From the NCBI GenBank assembly GCA_004282745.1, contig SHMT01000004.1, forward strand, positions 1 through 64,000: DNA of 64,000 nt, in the 5' to 3' direction. Of this stretch, positions 7,910 through 17,246 are shown in pieces. The notes below the pieces were generated by a model. It worked only from the letters and a program-made list of their open reading frames with translations, was not told the origin of the DNA and ran no database searches. The translations under genes were made by a program, and so were the position numbers. Numbering within the stretch: the stretch's first letter is position 1; each line of letters opens with the position of its first letter. The stretch is from Candidatus Scalindua sp. SCAELEC01 (GTDB lineage: Bacteria; Planctomycetota; Brocadiia; Brocadiales; Scalinduaceae).

Positions 7910-8073
7910 ATACTCATCTCATAATGGTTTTCGGATAAAATCCGAGATAAAATTGAGCGAGTAAAGTCCTCGGCGTTTTCTGTCCGGGGATAACTGTCCG
8001 CCTGAATGACATGTCGGGCAGGCAACCAGGCTTTGGTTTATAGAAAAATCTAAAACCAAATCGGTTTTAGTAT
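7910..8073. repeat. Family C inverted-repeat element (copy C3)
   Basis: Begins ATACTCATCTCATAATGG and ends CAAATCGGTTTTAGTAT. The terminal repeats are imperfect complements. It contains the GAGCGAGTAAAGTCCTCGGC stretch and a TGTCCGCCTGAATGACATGT insertion not seen in the other copies. Confidence 0.75.
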
Positions 8074-8482
8074 ATATCTGTATATCATCTACAAGAAACA
8101 GAACCGTAACATTTGCTCCGCAAGGTGATTCCAGAGAGCGAGCTTTATGTCTTTAGGAAATGGCTCCGTTACTATTTTGACTTTTGTTAATAGTACCATT
8201 TCCCTGAATCAAAATCAACATTGCCGGGTCAGGTTATTGCGTATTTTATTTAGCTCGATTCTTTAGATTTTCCATTTTAAACCTAAACAATCAATGAATT
8301 ACGTTTTTCTTGTGCATTAGCACACCTGCCCGAATGAGTCGTTCAGGTGGGTACTCAAAATGGCGTTAAGCAACGACATGGATGTAGTTGCCCGCCCGGC
8401 CTATAGGCCATTCGGACGAGTTAGCAATTTTGAAAGAGTTGTGCAGGATGCGCCAACTCGATTGCTTGACACAATTCCCAAG
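8074..8482. other. Intergenic region, no secure gene
   Basis: A 36-codon minus-strand frame at 8089-8199 starts MVLLTKVKIVTEPFPKDIKL after a CAGGGAA sequence and ends FCFL. It reads like protein but is too short to name and may be a gene remnant. 8385-8412 carries the G+C-rich module GCCCGCCCGGCCTATAGGCC seen elsewhere in the repeats. Nothing else was recognised. Confidence 0.35.
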
Positions 8483-8780
8483 TTGAACGAAAACTGCCCA
8501 GAGATACCCATTGCAAAATGGTTTTTGGAATTTCTGGGCTGGAGTTTGCTTGAAATTTTGATTTTTCGATTGAACAAAACCAGAGGCTTAGTAATACTAA
8601 GTCGAGGATTTTGTGATTGAGAAGAATCAAAATTTCATGTGAAATCGGGTTCTAAAAACCGAAAGCCAATTTGTAATGGGTATGGAAGGCGCGTAAAAAT
8701 TCCGGAACCGGAGCGTGCTCAAGCACGTGAGGATAACGGAATTTTTACAGCAACGCAGTAGGTGGGCAGTTTTCGTTCAA
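8483..8780. repeat. Family B inverted-repeat element (copy B1) carrying nested element A2
   Basis: The ends are TTGAACGAAAACTGCCCA and TGGGCAGTTTTCGTTCAA. The palindromic core GTGCTCAAGCACGTGAGG and the CAACGCAGTAGGTGGGCAG arm identify family B. The left arm is interrupted at 8505-8682 by element A2. The right end supplies the TGA stop of rfaE1 at 8777-8779. Confidence 0.8.
8505..8682. mobile_element. Family A miniature element (copy A2), nested in B1
   Basis: 178 bp from TACCCATTGCAAAATGG to CAATTTGTAATGGGTA, colinear with A1. It interrupts the family B sequence GCCCAG...AAGGCGCG, so family A moved after this B copy was in place. Confidence 0.8.
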
Positions 8781-9781
8781 CTTGATGGATGGTTATTGAT
8801 AGCTTTGAGCAGTTCTCCCTTACTGATAGTAGCCGGTCCATTCTTCATAACGGTAACGGATGCGCCGTAATTGGATAATCGTGCCGCTTGTACCAAGGTG
8901 GCGCCTGATGCCATGCTGAGCGAAAGAACACTTGCAACCGTATCTCCTGCACCGGTTACGTCTATGACGTCATTTGTGCCGTAGGCGGGTACCTTTTCAA
9001 TCCTTCCATCGTCTGTGAAGAGCGTCATTCCCTGATTACCCTGGGTGATAAGTACGGCCTTTGTATTCACCTCACGTAACAGCTGTGCACCTACCTCATA
9101 TAAATGGTCCTGGTTCTCGATCTTCATCGCTGTTGCCTCTTCGGCTTCCGATTCGTTTGGCGTAATAACGGTAACTCCCTTAAACTCTTTAATTCTATGC
9201 CGAGAGTCTGCGACGACCATTTTCTTCTTTGCCAACTCTTTGATACGTTCGGTTATGGATGGTGTAATGATATCATAGTTGTAATCAGATATAATCCAGA
9301 GGTCCACCTTATCCTCAATATTGTCAATAAAATCTATGACTTTCTGTTCGGTTTTATTGTCCATAGTCGTGTCCGGTTCTCTATCGAAGCGTACTACTTG
9401 TCTTTTGGTGGTGTGTGAATCTCCAACCAGAAATCGTGTCTTGGTTATGGTTATTCGGGAATTGCAGGCGAAAATACCTTGAGTGTCGATTCCACGGTGT
9501 GCAAAATAGTTTAAGAGGCTTTTTCCATTCTGGTCGTTTCCAACCAGACCGATCGGGAAGGCTACGGCTCCTAAGGAGACAATATTATTGATAATATTTC
9601 CCGCGCCGCCAGGCAGGATTTCCTCATTCTCATACTTTGCAACAATTACGGGTGCCTCACGTGAAAGTTTAAATTGTCTTCCGTAGACATATTCGTCTGC
9701 AACCAGATCTCCAATGACGGCGACATTGATGTTGGGGAAATTTTCGATGAGTCTGTTATACGACTCTTTTTCATTCTCCAT
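8777..9781 (-). CDS. rfaE1: D-glycero-beta-D-manno-heptose-7-phosphate kinase
   Basis: A 334-residue ribokinase/PfkB-family enzyme that phosphorylates heptose 7-phosphate to the 1,7-bisphosphate on the way to ADP-heptose. N-terminal LPGGAGNIINNIVSLGA and the C-terminal catalytic signature DVTGAGDTVASVLSLSMA (Asp as base, GAGD anion hole) are intact. RfaE1 and the separate RfaE2 at 774-1241 together replace bifunctional HldE. The stop codon lies inside the end of repeat B1, so the natural C-terminus may have been altered by a few residues. Confidence 0.93.
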   Translation of the reverse strand: MENEKESYNRLIENFPNINVAVIGDLVADEYVYGRQFKLSREAPVIVAKYENEEILPGGAGNIINNIVSLGAVAFPIGLVGNDQNGKSLLNYFAHRGIDTQGIFACNSRITITKTRFLVGDSHTTKRQVVRFDREPDTTMDNKTEQKVIDFIDNIEDKVDLWIISDYNYDIITPSITERIKELAKKKMVVADSRHRIKEFKGVTVITPNESEAEEATAMKIENQDHLYEVGAQLLREVNTKAVLITQGNQGMTLFTDDGRIEKVPAYGTNDVIDVTGAGDTVASVLSLSMASGATLVQAARLSNYGASVTVMKNGPATISKGELLKAINNHPSS

Positions 9782-9835
9782 GTTTTTTGAATCCTTTCAT
9801 GCAGCTTTTAGAATTTAGAAGTCAGAAGGCAGAAT

Positions 9836-10191
9836 TCAGAATAGTAGATGATATGACCCAAGTAGTTTACTTACCTCTCCAAGTTGATTTATCAAAATGT
9901 TATTATCACCATATTCAAGGTCTTTTACTAATATTTTAAATAATATCTACACTCTTCTAATGATCCTTGTGCAATATTCATAAATCTACATTTGTCTGCT
10001 TTTCCTCTTTTTTTGAACCCCTCAGCTATGTTTGCAGGAACAGATATTGCTGCCCGTCTTATTTGCGAAGTCAATCCGTACATCTCAGATTTAGGGAAGT
10101 CTTTACTGAACCGATAAATAGACAAAACTAACTCATGTGCTTTCTGCCAAACAACTAGTTCCTGAAAACTTTTAACTGGCTTTCTATTCAT
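9836..10191 (-). CDS. Four-helix-bundle (23S rRNA intervening-sequence type) protein, frameshifted
   Basis: The first frame (9928-10191) gives 87 residues with typical family motifs: SFQELVVWQKAHELVLSIYR, SQIRRAAISVPANIAEGFKK and FMNIAQGSLEECRYYL. It stops at TAG, 30 residues short. The minus-1 frame continues without a gap as ILVKDLEYGDNNILINQLGE then VSKLLGSY to a TGA at 9836-9838, restoring the normal length of about 118. The join falls on T TTA AAA (minus strand, 9934-9940), a slippery heptamer. It may be an indel in an A run, a sequencing error, or recoding. The family forms homopentamers of unknown function. Confidence 0.7.
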
Positions 10192-10307
10192 TCCATCTCC
10201 TTTATTCTGACTCCTGTATTCTGACTTCTGTCTTCTTATTTACCTATTTTGCAGCTGAACTTTATCCGTAATCTCAATTATTAAAAAGCGTAATTTCTGC
10301 CAACTGA

Positions 10308-11429
10308 TTAAGAAGATACTTGACTACACTTTACACCAGCGTCCCGGTTTTCTAATACGCGCATACAGGTATCGACAACCTTTTCCGGGGATATCTCTGT
10401 CATGCATCGGTGATCTGTCGGACAGGTCTTGAGATGGCACGGAGAGCAATCAACCTCTTCTCTGATAACGTCGCCTATTTCACTCTCTGTTTCTGTATAT
10501 CGAGGGTCGGTTGGCCCCATCAATACTACAACCGGACGTCTTAGAGCTACAGCAAAATGGCGCGGGCCTGAATCTACGGTGATGAGGAGCAGACATCTCT
10601 TCACAAAGGCCTTAAGAACATCAAGGGGGATCAAGTCCAGTGAAAGATTGATTACGCCTTTCTCTGTTAATTGCTCAATCTCATCCGTTAGCTTGGTCTC
10701 TCCCGGTCCGCAAACAAGAACGATATCACAATCGATCTTCTCCTTCAATAAATCTGCAGTCTTGGCAAACTTGTTTGCGTACCAGCACTTTGATGAACCA
10801 TAGGATGCCCCCGGATTGATCAAGACAAATGGCCTTTTACCGATATGATATTTACCAAATAGATGATTTGCCGTTTCTTCACTCGCTTTGCTGACGAACA
10901 GTTCCAACTCTTTCGATCCTATTTGACACCCAACGTGTGTGCACAAACAAAGATAATAATCGACCATGTAGGTTGGGCGGAATTTTCCGTTATCATGCTT
11001 TCGTTCCAAACTGTCTGTTAAGAGAATTGAGCGAGCGTCCCGTTTGTATCCGATACGCCTTTTTATACCGCTTAACCATGCTATTAAGGCGGAGCTGAAA
11101 GAGTTTGGGAAGAGAAAACAGAACTCATATTTTCCCTTTCTCAGTCGATATATCAGAGACAAAAAATTTGTTATGCGGGTAATGTATTTGAGAAATGGTA
11201 TGGTAATTCCATATGTCTTTTTTCTCTGCACCGGTTCTATTGTTATGAATTCATCAAACCAGGGAGAACCTTTGATTATGCCCTGTAAATTAGCCTTTAT
11301 CAGGAGTGTGATGTGAGCATCTCTGAAATTTTCGCGAATACATCTGAAAGAGGGTGTTGCCATCACAACATCACCGACCCAGTTAGGTGCCCTGACCAAG
11401 ATTTTCTCTGCCTTAATTATCTGTCCCAT
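10308..11429 (-). CDS. waaF: ADP-heptose:LPS heptosyltransferase (GT9)
   Basis: 373 residues with the GT9 N-terminus ILVRAPNWVGDVVMATPSFR, the classic RfaF nucleotide/acceptor region, and the C-terminal donor site INPGASYGSSKCW, then TVDSGPRHFAVALRRPVV and GPTDPRYT. It adds heptose to the LPS inner core at the cytoplasmic face of the inner membrane. The gene overlaps the start of the next upstream minus-strand gene by 13 bases and so is translationally coupled. Its function matches rfaE1 and rfaE2 nearby. A C-terminal cysteine cluster (DCSPCHLKTCPTDHRCM) is common in this group. Confidence 0.9.
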   Translation of the reverse strand: MGQIIKAEKILVRAPNWVGDVVMATPSFRCIRENFRDAHITLLIKANLQGIIKGSPWFDEFITIEPVQRKKTYGITIPFLKYITRITNFLSLIYRLRKGKYEFCFLFPNSFSSALIAWLSGIKRRIGYKRDARSILLTDSLERKHDNGKFRPTYMVDYYLCLCTHVGCQIGSKELELFVSKASEETANHLFGKYHIGKRPFVLINPGASYGSSKCWYANKFAKTADLLKEKIDCDIVLVCGPGETKLTDEIEQLTEKGVINLSLDLIPLDVLKAFVKRCLLLITVDSGPRHFAVALRRPVVVLMGPTDPRYTETESEIGDVIREEVDCSPCHLKTCPTDHRCMTEISPEKVVDTCMRVLENRDAGVKCSQVSS

Positions 11430-12925
11430 TCTGAATTTACTGCGGTGAAAGTGTTATACTTAATGGCGTAGTGTTCTACATTTGCCTGCTTTAATAGTTT
11501 AGAGATCTCTCGATCACAGGGGATGATAGACTCTTTCATCTCTTCCCATACCTGGGGAGAGCTCTTCTCTATCATCTGTGTGAGGACAGAAAATATTCCA
11601 TTTGACGAATTGTTGCAATGTTCGTTGACATACCAGGGGAAGGTCCGCTGCAGTCTTGCAAGAAAGAGATTATGCTCCTCTCCAAAATCGAGACAGGTAT
11701 CATCGGTGAAGTTATCAAGTTTCTTCATCTTATCAAAATTGATAAAATTTCCTTTTTTGCTGATATCATAGGCCGTTGTTCTGGGAAACGGGTAGAAAAT
11801 AGACCATCTGAAGCGGCCCGGCTTTATCTTGCCGAGAAGCTTAATCGTTTCGAAGATATCATCCTTGGTCTCATACGGAAGCCCAAACATAACGAATGCT
11901 GAAGAGTGTAGGCCATACTTGTGAGCGCATTCAAAGGCATGGGCGATCTCCTCATTTGTCATCGGACGGTGGAGTATCTCCCGTCTGATACGCTCACTTC
12001 CGCTTTCCAGACCAAATTTAACAATGATACATCCCGCTTCCTTGAGTAATCGAGCCCTTTCGTCATCAAAGGCCCTAATGTGTGCGTTTGCAACAAAAGG
12101 GACTTTTACCGATTCTTTATACTTGTTACAAAACTCCTTTAGATATGTCTTGTTAGAGGTAAAGATATCATCATCGAAAATGAAGGTTGTAATATTTTTA
12201 TAGTTGGAGAGCAGATAGTTTATTTCATCCATTATGTCGTCAACACTATGCCTTCTGATATAATTAAGGTCCTTTGCTGCACTGCCGGTTTCGCTCTTGT
12301 ATCGCTCTACGATAGAGTGGTTGAAGCAGTAGGTACATCGAAAAGGGCAACCCCTTGACGTCATCATGCGGACCCAACCATTTTCGGCATCAATCATATG
12401 CTGGAAATCAAAGAGCTCATAATCTTTTCTCGGCAATTTTGTAAGATCGGGCAGGGCCCTGACCTTGTTTGAGATTACTGTTTCTCCATCCATCGTCCAT
12501 AAGTTGGCAATCTGCCTTGTATCCATCCGCTTTTCAAGGTTGTTTGCCAATTCAAGGACCGTCTCCTCACCCTCTCCAACACAGACATAATCGATACAAT
12601 CTTCCCTGACTACCTCCTCGGGGACCATGGTAGCGTGAATGCCTCCGCAGACAATGGGGATATCACAAAAACTCTTGATATGTTGTGCTATTTTTAAAGC
12701 GTATTGATATTGCGGGGTGACAACAGAAAAACCGATTAATTGAGGGGCGTATTCCTCGATTATTCCTTGAATTTCATCATTGTCCGGTAATTTGGACAAT
12801 TTCTCGTTCAGGTTTAAGAGTTTCGTTTCATGCCCATGCTTTTTGAGAAGGGCGGAGATGAAGACGATCCCAAAATTAAAACCGACTTGCGCATTGATAT
12901 TTGGATAGATAAAAAGGATTTTCAT
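11417..12925 (-). CDS. B12-binding-domain radical SAM enzyme
   Basis: 502 residues. An N-terminal cobalamin-binding-type domain (about 1-130, ILFIYPNINAQVGFNFGI and CGGIHATMVPEEV) precedes a radical SAM barrel with the cluster motif CPFRCTYCFNHS (CxxxCxxC, about 194-205). Later motifs FIFDDDIFTSNK and VKFGLESGSERIRREIL are standard in this class. Relatives perform methylations and C-C bond chemistry on lipids and antibiotics, so the substrate here is unknown. It lies inside a polysaccharide block, which suggests a glycan or lipid modification. Hopanoid- or ladderane-type roles were considered but nothing specific supports them. Confidence 0.85.
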   Translation of the reverse strand: MKILFIYPNINAQVGFNFGIVFISALLKKHGHETKLLNLNEKLSKLPDNDEIQGIIEEYAPQLIGFSVVTPQYQYALKIAQHIKSFCDIPIVCGGIHATMVPEEVVREDCIDYVCVGEGEETVLELANNLEKRMDTRQIANLWTMDGETVISNKVRALPDLTKLPRKDYELFDFQHMIDAENGWVRMMTSRGCPFRCTYCFNHSIVERYKSETGSAAKDLNYIRRHSVDDIMDEINYLLSNYKNITTFIFDDDIFTSNKTYLKEFCNKYKESVKVPFVANAHIRAFDDERARLLKEAGCIIVKFGLESGSERIRREILHRPMTNEEIAHAFECAHKYGLHSSAFVMFGLPYETKDDIFETIKLLGKIKPGRFRWSIFYPFPRTTAYDISKKGNFINFDKMKKLDNFTDDTCLDFGEEHNLFLARLQRTFPWYVNEHCNNSSNGIFSVLTQMIEKSSPQVWEEMKESIIPCDREISKLLKQANVEHYAIKYNTFTAVNSEWDR

Positions 12926-12989
12926 AAAGTTTTACCGATTGTATTAATTACACATAGTTAAATTTAGTAGGAATTTCCAGTTTAAGTCT

Positions 12990-13988
12990 TCAATGAGAAT
13001 TCTCTACCAGTCGTTTGAATAAATTGAGCATCCTCGGTGCATGTGTCTCAAGTGAGTAGTCCTTGGACACTCTCTTTCGTCCTGCTCTCCCCATCTTTTC
13101 CCTCAGCTCTTTGTTATTGATCAAGATCTCCAGCTTTTCAACCCACTCCTCTTGCGACTCTGCCCAGAGGCCATGTACCCCATCCTCAACAATCTCCCGG
13201 TTAATTCCAAAGGGGCTGCAGACTACGGGAACACCCGCTGCCAAACACTGCAATATCTTCAGACCGCATTTACCATGCGACCAGGGGTCGTCAATGAGCG
13301 GCATTAATCCAATATCGAAACTCTGGATATCCTTAACCTCATCCTGTTCGCTCCACAGCTTCTTCTCCACCACCATATTTTCACAGTCAAAGAAAACGTC
13401 GCACACTATTTTAAGTTTAACCCTATCATATTTTTTTCCGAGGGCCTCAAAGAGAGGCGTCATCTTTTTCATATAGTGGATACTTCCATGTGCACCTATC
13501 CAACCCAAAGTAACGGTATCATTACCTTCTGAATAGTTTTTCTGAGAATAGAGAGACATATCTATTGGTGAAGGGATGATCATAACATCTCTCTTGTAGG
13601 GTGTCGTCTTCTCCATTAAGAACGCATTGCCGGCAATTACATAGTCAGAGGATGTGACCATTTTTTCAAATTTTCTTGCCCGTGTCTTTGATTCAGGCTG
13701 ATTTGCTTTCGAATTTCGGTGCATTATTGAGTCATCAAAGTCGAAGACTATCTGTTTTGCATTTTTTCTTATGTATTGGAGCCAGGGGAACGCAAATCTT
13801 TTTCGTTGGATAAAGAGAATGTCATACTGACGAATAGTTTTAAAAACCCGAATCTTCTCGAAGAATCCCTTTGGAAAGGGGAGAACGGTTGGCTCTACTC
13901 CATGCTCCTGTAAAAAAGGGAGATATTGGAGGACCCGATATCTACTTGCAGCAACCTCCATCCCCTGGATTAAAAACAGTACTCTCAT
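12990..13988 (-). CDS. GT4-family glycosyltransferase
   Basis: 332 residues. The N-terminal half (VLFLIQGMEVAASRYRVLQY, YDILFIQRKRFAFPW) and the nucleotide-sugar-binding half (GWIGAHGSIHYMKKM, DIGLMPLIDDPWSHGKCG, CLAAGVPVVCSPFGINREIV) have GT-B fold, family 4 features. The glutamate of the usual EX7E motif is shifted, as in the YkfF/PelF-like subgroups. It presumably adds a sugar in LPS core or capsule. The donor and acceptor cannot be read. Confidence 0.8.
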   Translation of the reverse strand: MRVLFLIQGMEVAASRYRVLQYLPFLQEHGVEPTVLPFPKGFFEKIRVFKTIRQYDILFIQRKRFAFPWLQYIRKNAKQIVFDFDDSIMHRNSKANQPESKTRARKFEKMVTSSDYVIAGNAFLMEKTTPYKRDVMIIPSPIDMSLYSQKNYSEGNDTVTLGWIGAHGSIHYMKKMTPLFEALGKKYDRVKLKIVCDVFFDCENMVVEKKLWSEQDEVKDIQSFDIGLMPLIDDPWSHGKCGLKILQCLAAGVPVVCSPFGINREIVEDGVHGLWAESQEEWVEKLEILINNKELREKMGRAGRKRVSKDYSLETHAPRMLNLFKRLVENSH

Positions 13989-14081
13989 ATGTATTACTTC
14001 TGATTAATTGTAAAGTTGTTTTTTTCCAAACCCTTATTTCTTCCTGCATACCCGTTCAACCTTTTTTAACAGGGCAAGGGC

Positions 14082-15266
14082 TTAGGAAAGGGCAGGTGAT
14101 CGTCGGGCTCCAGCAGCGTCGTTTACTACTTCTTTAAATACCTCAATAATTTTCTCGCAGTTTTCCTCTTCGGGATATTGTTCGGCCTTATTTCGCGCTG
14201 CAACTGAGGCCCTTTGTCTCCGCTCTTCATCAAAAAAGAGCGTTATTTTTCCTGCTAATGTCTTATGGTCTAATGGATCTTGCAGTACAAAACCGTCTTT
14301 ACCATCTTCGATTAAGCCACTTGCTCCATCAAACTTTGTCGTGATAACGGGGAGGCCACTTGCCAGGGCTTCGGTGACTACGAGTGAACATGAATCGTAA
14401 AGAGTGGGGTGAACATAGAGGTCAGATGCTGCATAATATTTCTCAATCTCATTCACCTGGCCTAAAAAGAGCACATTCTCTAAACAGTTGAGTCTCTTTG
14501 CCAATTTGCCGTATGCACTCTTCTTCCCTCTTCCAATAACCAGTGCCTTAAAATTCGTTTGCGTCTGCGTCAGCACTCCAAGAGAACGTATGAGGGTAGC
14601 AAGGCCCTTTAATCTAAAATTATTGCTGACATATAATAACACAAATTCTTCGCCAATAGACAGCTTTTTTCTGACTGCTTTTCTGTAATCGTCTCTCCTG
14701 TTTGGGTTGAATCTCTTGGTATCCACACCGTTATATATTACGGCTATTTTTTGTGGATCAACCTGGTGATAGTGTATCATATCACTCTTTATCATGTCAG
14801 AGATGGCAATAATCTTGGAAACTTTTTCATCCGTATACTGTTTTTTATCAAGCCACAAAATAAAATTTTGTCTGAGGCTGAAAAGTTTGCTTATACGCTT
14901 GAGAAATCGGTAAAAGGGATTTCTGATTGACTGAAAATCCTGTTTTAGCCACGCCCTCTCTACACCACAGTGCGGATTAAAAACATTCATTCCCAGTGCC
15001 CTGCCAACAACCTGTATTATGTCAAAATCCTCTGCCTGCAGTGCTCTCCGACTGTTTATCACAAACGAAACCTCTTTCAGAAATTTTGGAAATCGTATGG
15101 CAGGGATGGTATGAAACCGTATGAGACGGTTACTGTTTTCCCAATCGTGGGCAAAAACATGAACTTCATGCCCTCTCTCCGCCAATTGGTTTGCGAGGCA
15201 TGCAAGATACCCCTCTCCACCACCCTTGGAGGGCAAAAACTTATAGATAACGAGGGCTATTTTCAT
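14082..15266 (-). CDS. GT4-family glycosyltransferase, WaaG-like
   Basis: From the ATG at 15266 the protein starts MKIALVIYKFLPSKGGGEGY, the glycine-rich start of GT4 LPS core transferases. A longer frame to 15332 is open but the first 22 residues do not fit the family. Further motifs are HCGVERAWLKQDF, IAVIYNGVDTKRFNP, LGQVNEIEKYYAASDLYVHP and EALASGLPVITTKFDG. The order is that of WaaG-type glucosyl/hexosyltransferases, which act on the LPS core in the cytoplasm. It is in the same block as waaF and the other GT4 gene. Confidence 0.85.
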   Translation of the reverse strand: MKIALVIYKFLPSKGGGEGYLACLANQLAERGHEVHVFAHDWENSNRLIRFHTIPAIRFPKFLKEVSFVINSRRALQAEDFDIIQVVGRALGMNVFNPHCGVERAWLKQDFQSIRNPFYRFLKRISKLFSLRQNFILWLDKKQYTDEKVSKIIAISDMIKSDMIHYHQVDPQKIAVIYNGVDTKRFNPNRRDDYRKAVRKKLSIGEEFVLLYVSNNFRLKGLATLIRSLGVLTQTQTNFKALVIGRGKKSAYGKLAKRLNCLENVLFLGQVNEIEKYYAASDLYVHPTLYDSCSLVVTEALASGLPVITTKFDGASGLIEDGKDGFVLQDPLDHKTLAGKITLFFDEERRQRASVAARNKAEQYPEEENCEKIIEVFKEVVNDAAGARRSPALS

Positions 15267-15434
15267 AGTACGTGGCTTTAGACAATCATTTAATCTTGAT
15301 TGTATCGGAATTTCCAGGTTAAAAGTCAACAAACCAATGTATTACATTATGTAGTATTATGATTTGATAAGAGAAAATATCAAGTAATTATTAACGGGGG
15401 TGCGCAGATCAGGAATTTTGTCCATGCTTAACCA

Positions 15435-15565
15435 TAGGGTCCAGGAAAGAATAACTTGTCGTTCTTGCCTGTCCCTGCCAGAAAGAGTGTCGGGCTGGCG
15501 AATGGCTGGTAGGCCGAGCGGGCATCTCATTTTCAGGCCACCTTCGGCCGCTCTTCAGTCGGCAG
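15435..15565. repeat. Family D element, partial (copy D2)
   Basis: Starts TAGGGTCCAGGAAAGAATAA and contains GGGCATCTCATTTTCAGGCC, shared with D4 and D5, plus the G+C-rich module GTCGGGCTGGCGAATGGC. No matching right end was found. Confidence 0.6.
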
Positions 15566-15648
15566 GAGTTTTCCTCTTGATGCAAGGGGAACAATGTGCG
15601 AAATGGACGCAATTGGTGGTTTGTTTCAGAAAAAAAATTAAGGAAATT

Positions 15649-16089
15649 CTATCTTTCCTTTCTCATTTCTATTTCTGCACTATTCCATGCAGGAACGTGA
15701 GGACTTGCAACAATTTGAGTCTCGCTACCTTTCTGTGTTGATGAGTACGGGCTTGCAGAGATATCGGTATAGAAGCAACCCCAGCCGATAAATTCAATTT
15801 GGGTATTGAAGCCGCCAATCACAAACTCTCCATTTACAGCGAGTGAGGGGATCCCTTCAGGAGATACCCAGCGATTATCAGCATCCAACAAAGCCAGGAC
15901 AATGTTTAATGCAGGACCGTTTCCTATATTTTTAAGACTCCATCCGCTTCCACTGTTAAAACAAAAGACGAGAACGGGCCGAATACCGGTAATTCCTGCT
16001 TTTCGGGCAGACAAATAGGAAACCGTGATGGCCGTCATGGAGACAGCAACGGAAATCCCGGAAAACAGAAGTTTTATATCAATATGCAA
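15649..16089 (-). CDS. Membrane-anchored hypothetical protein
   Basis: 146 residues from a TTG start at 16089, which is preceded by an AAAGGA site. One N-terminal transmembrane helix (LLFSGISVAVSMTAITVSYL) is followed by a mostly beta domain with GWSLKNIGNGPALNIVLALL, a pattern seen in small membrane-tethered proteins that lack an assigned function. No active-site signature was seen. Confidence 0.5.
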   Translation of the reverse strand: MHIDIKLLFSGISVAVSMTAITVSYLSARKAGITGIRPVLVFCFNSGSGWSLKNIGNGPALNIVLALLDADNRWVSPEGIPSLAVNGEFVIGGFNTQIEFIGWGCFYTDISASPYSSTQKGSETQIVASPHVPAWNSAEIEMRKER

Positions 16090-16329
16090 CGACTGATTCC
16101 TTTCTTTAAAGGTACCTATGCAATAAAGTCGAGGAATGAAAAACTATCGTAACTCTCTTTGGTGACGGAGTCAAATTTTTTATTTCAATATTTTTCGCTG
16201 AATAGCTATGAGGCAGCAAACAGGTTCTCTACTCAGGACAACGGATTCAATGGTGTTTCGGAAGCTCTCTGTATCCGACATCAAGGAGAAGATTTCTCGT
16301 AAAGGCTTAAGCCAAGGGTTAAAATAGGC

Positions 16330-17019
16330 TTGACTCCTCACCCTTCTATGCGTTTAAATACGAACATGCCAAATACACAACCATCCGATTTGAAGATTTC
16401 CTGGTCGAACGTGTTTCGTAATCGTGACGCGATCCACAAGCGGTATAATACCGTTTGGAAGGTACCTGTTCTGCGGAAACGTCTCGATCTTGTTAAATCG
16501 TTCATGAAAGATGGTTCGCGGGTGTTAGACGTTGGAGCGGGTAATTCTGAGTGGGGGCGGCGTTTGCAGCGATTTTATACGGATATAACATTCAAGACGG
16601 TGGATGTAGACCCTGACCTTACGCCCGATTATGGAAGTATGCATGAAGTACAGGAGCAGTTTGACCTTATCATATCCTGGGAAGTTATCGAACATCTTAC
16701 ACTTCAAGAGGGGGAGGATTTGATCAAGGAGTGTGCGAGGGTTTTGAAACCAGGTGGATGCATGGTGATGAGCACCCCTAATATATTTAATCCCTCTTGC
16801 TATCTCATGGATTCGACACACCGCACACCCTACAGCTATGAGGAGCTTGGGGGATTGTGCCTGCGTGCGGGCCTTGAGGTTCAGGAAATCTACCGTACCT
16901 ACAACGCTTCAAGGGTGAAACTGTTTCTCAAACGTCTGTTTCTCGCACCTCTCCATCGATTGATAGGGGTGGATTATGCGAAGTCTATTATTATAGTGGC
17001 ACGGAAACCCACTGGTTGA
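16330..17019 (+). CDS. Class I SAM-dependent methyltransferase
   Basis: Up to 229 residues. The start is uncertain among TTG 16330, ATG 16348 and ATG 16366. The SAM site is RVLDVGAGNSEWGRRLQRF, the acidic loop is FKTVDVDPDL, the post-II motif is FDLIISWEVIEHL and motif III is ECARVLKPGGCMVMSTPN. It belongs with the Methyltransf_11/23 group that commonly modifies sugars or lipids in glycan clusters. Its stop codon (TGA, 17017-17019) is provided by the terminal repeat of B2, so its original C-terminus may be missing. Confidence 0.82.
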   Translation: MTPHPSMRLNTNMPNTQPSDLKISWSNVFRNRDAIHKRYNTVWKVPVLRKRLDLVKSFMKDGSRVLDVGAGNSEWGRRLQRFYTDITFKTVDVDPDLTPDYGSMHEVQEQFDLIISWEVIEHLTLQEGEDLIKECARVLKPGGCMVMSTPNIFNPSCYLMDSTHRTPYSYEELGGLCLRAGLEVQEIYRTYNASRVKLFLKRLFLAPLHRLIGVDYAKSIIIVARKPTG

Positions 17020-17135
17020 ACGAAAACTACCCATCTACTGCGTTGCTGTAAGAATTTCGTAATCCTCACGTGCTTGAGCACGTTCCGGTTACGTAATTCT
17101 TACGCGCCTTGTATCTGGGCAGTTTTCGTTCAACC
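17015..17135. repeat. Family B inverted-repeat element (copy B2)
   Basis: Ends GTTGAACGAAAACTACCCAT and GGGCAGTTTTCGTTCAACC enclose a perfect palindromic centre around GTGCTTGAGCACG. The 121-base element is nearly self-complementary and could fold into one long hairpin, which may end transcription of the methyltransferase gene. Confidence 0.8.
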
Positions 17136-17246
17136 ACTGTTTAAGGTTCCTTCGGAATACATTTCAAAACACAGTTGCTACTGTTATGAGAGAACATGGT
17201 TGTTCTTAATATGATTTACCACTCGTTTTTCCAAGTCACAAAAAAA

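Noticed and set aside
7699-8025. Minus-strand open frame of 108 codons
   Set aside because: It reads through elements A1 and C3 and the broken gene copy, and has no coherent protein character.
11417-12925. Ladderane or hopanoid-specific radical SAM enzyme
   Set aside because: The B12-binding and radical SAM motifs are common to many pathways, and no lipid genes are adjacent.
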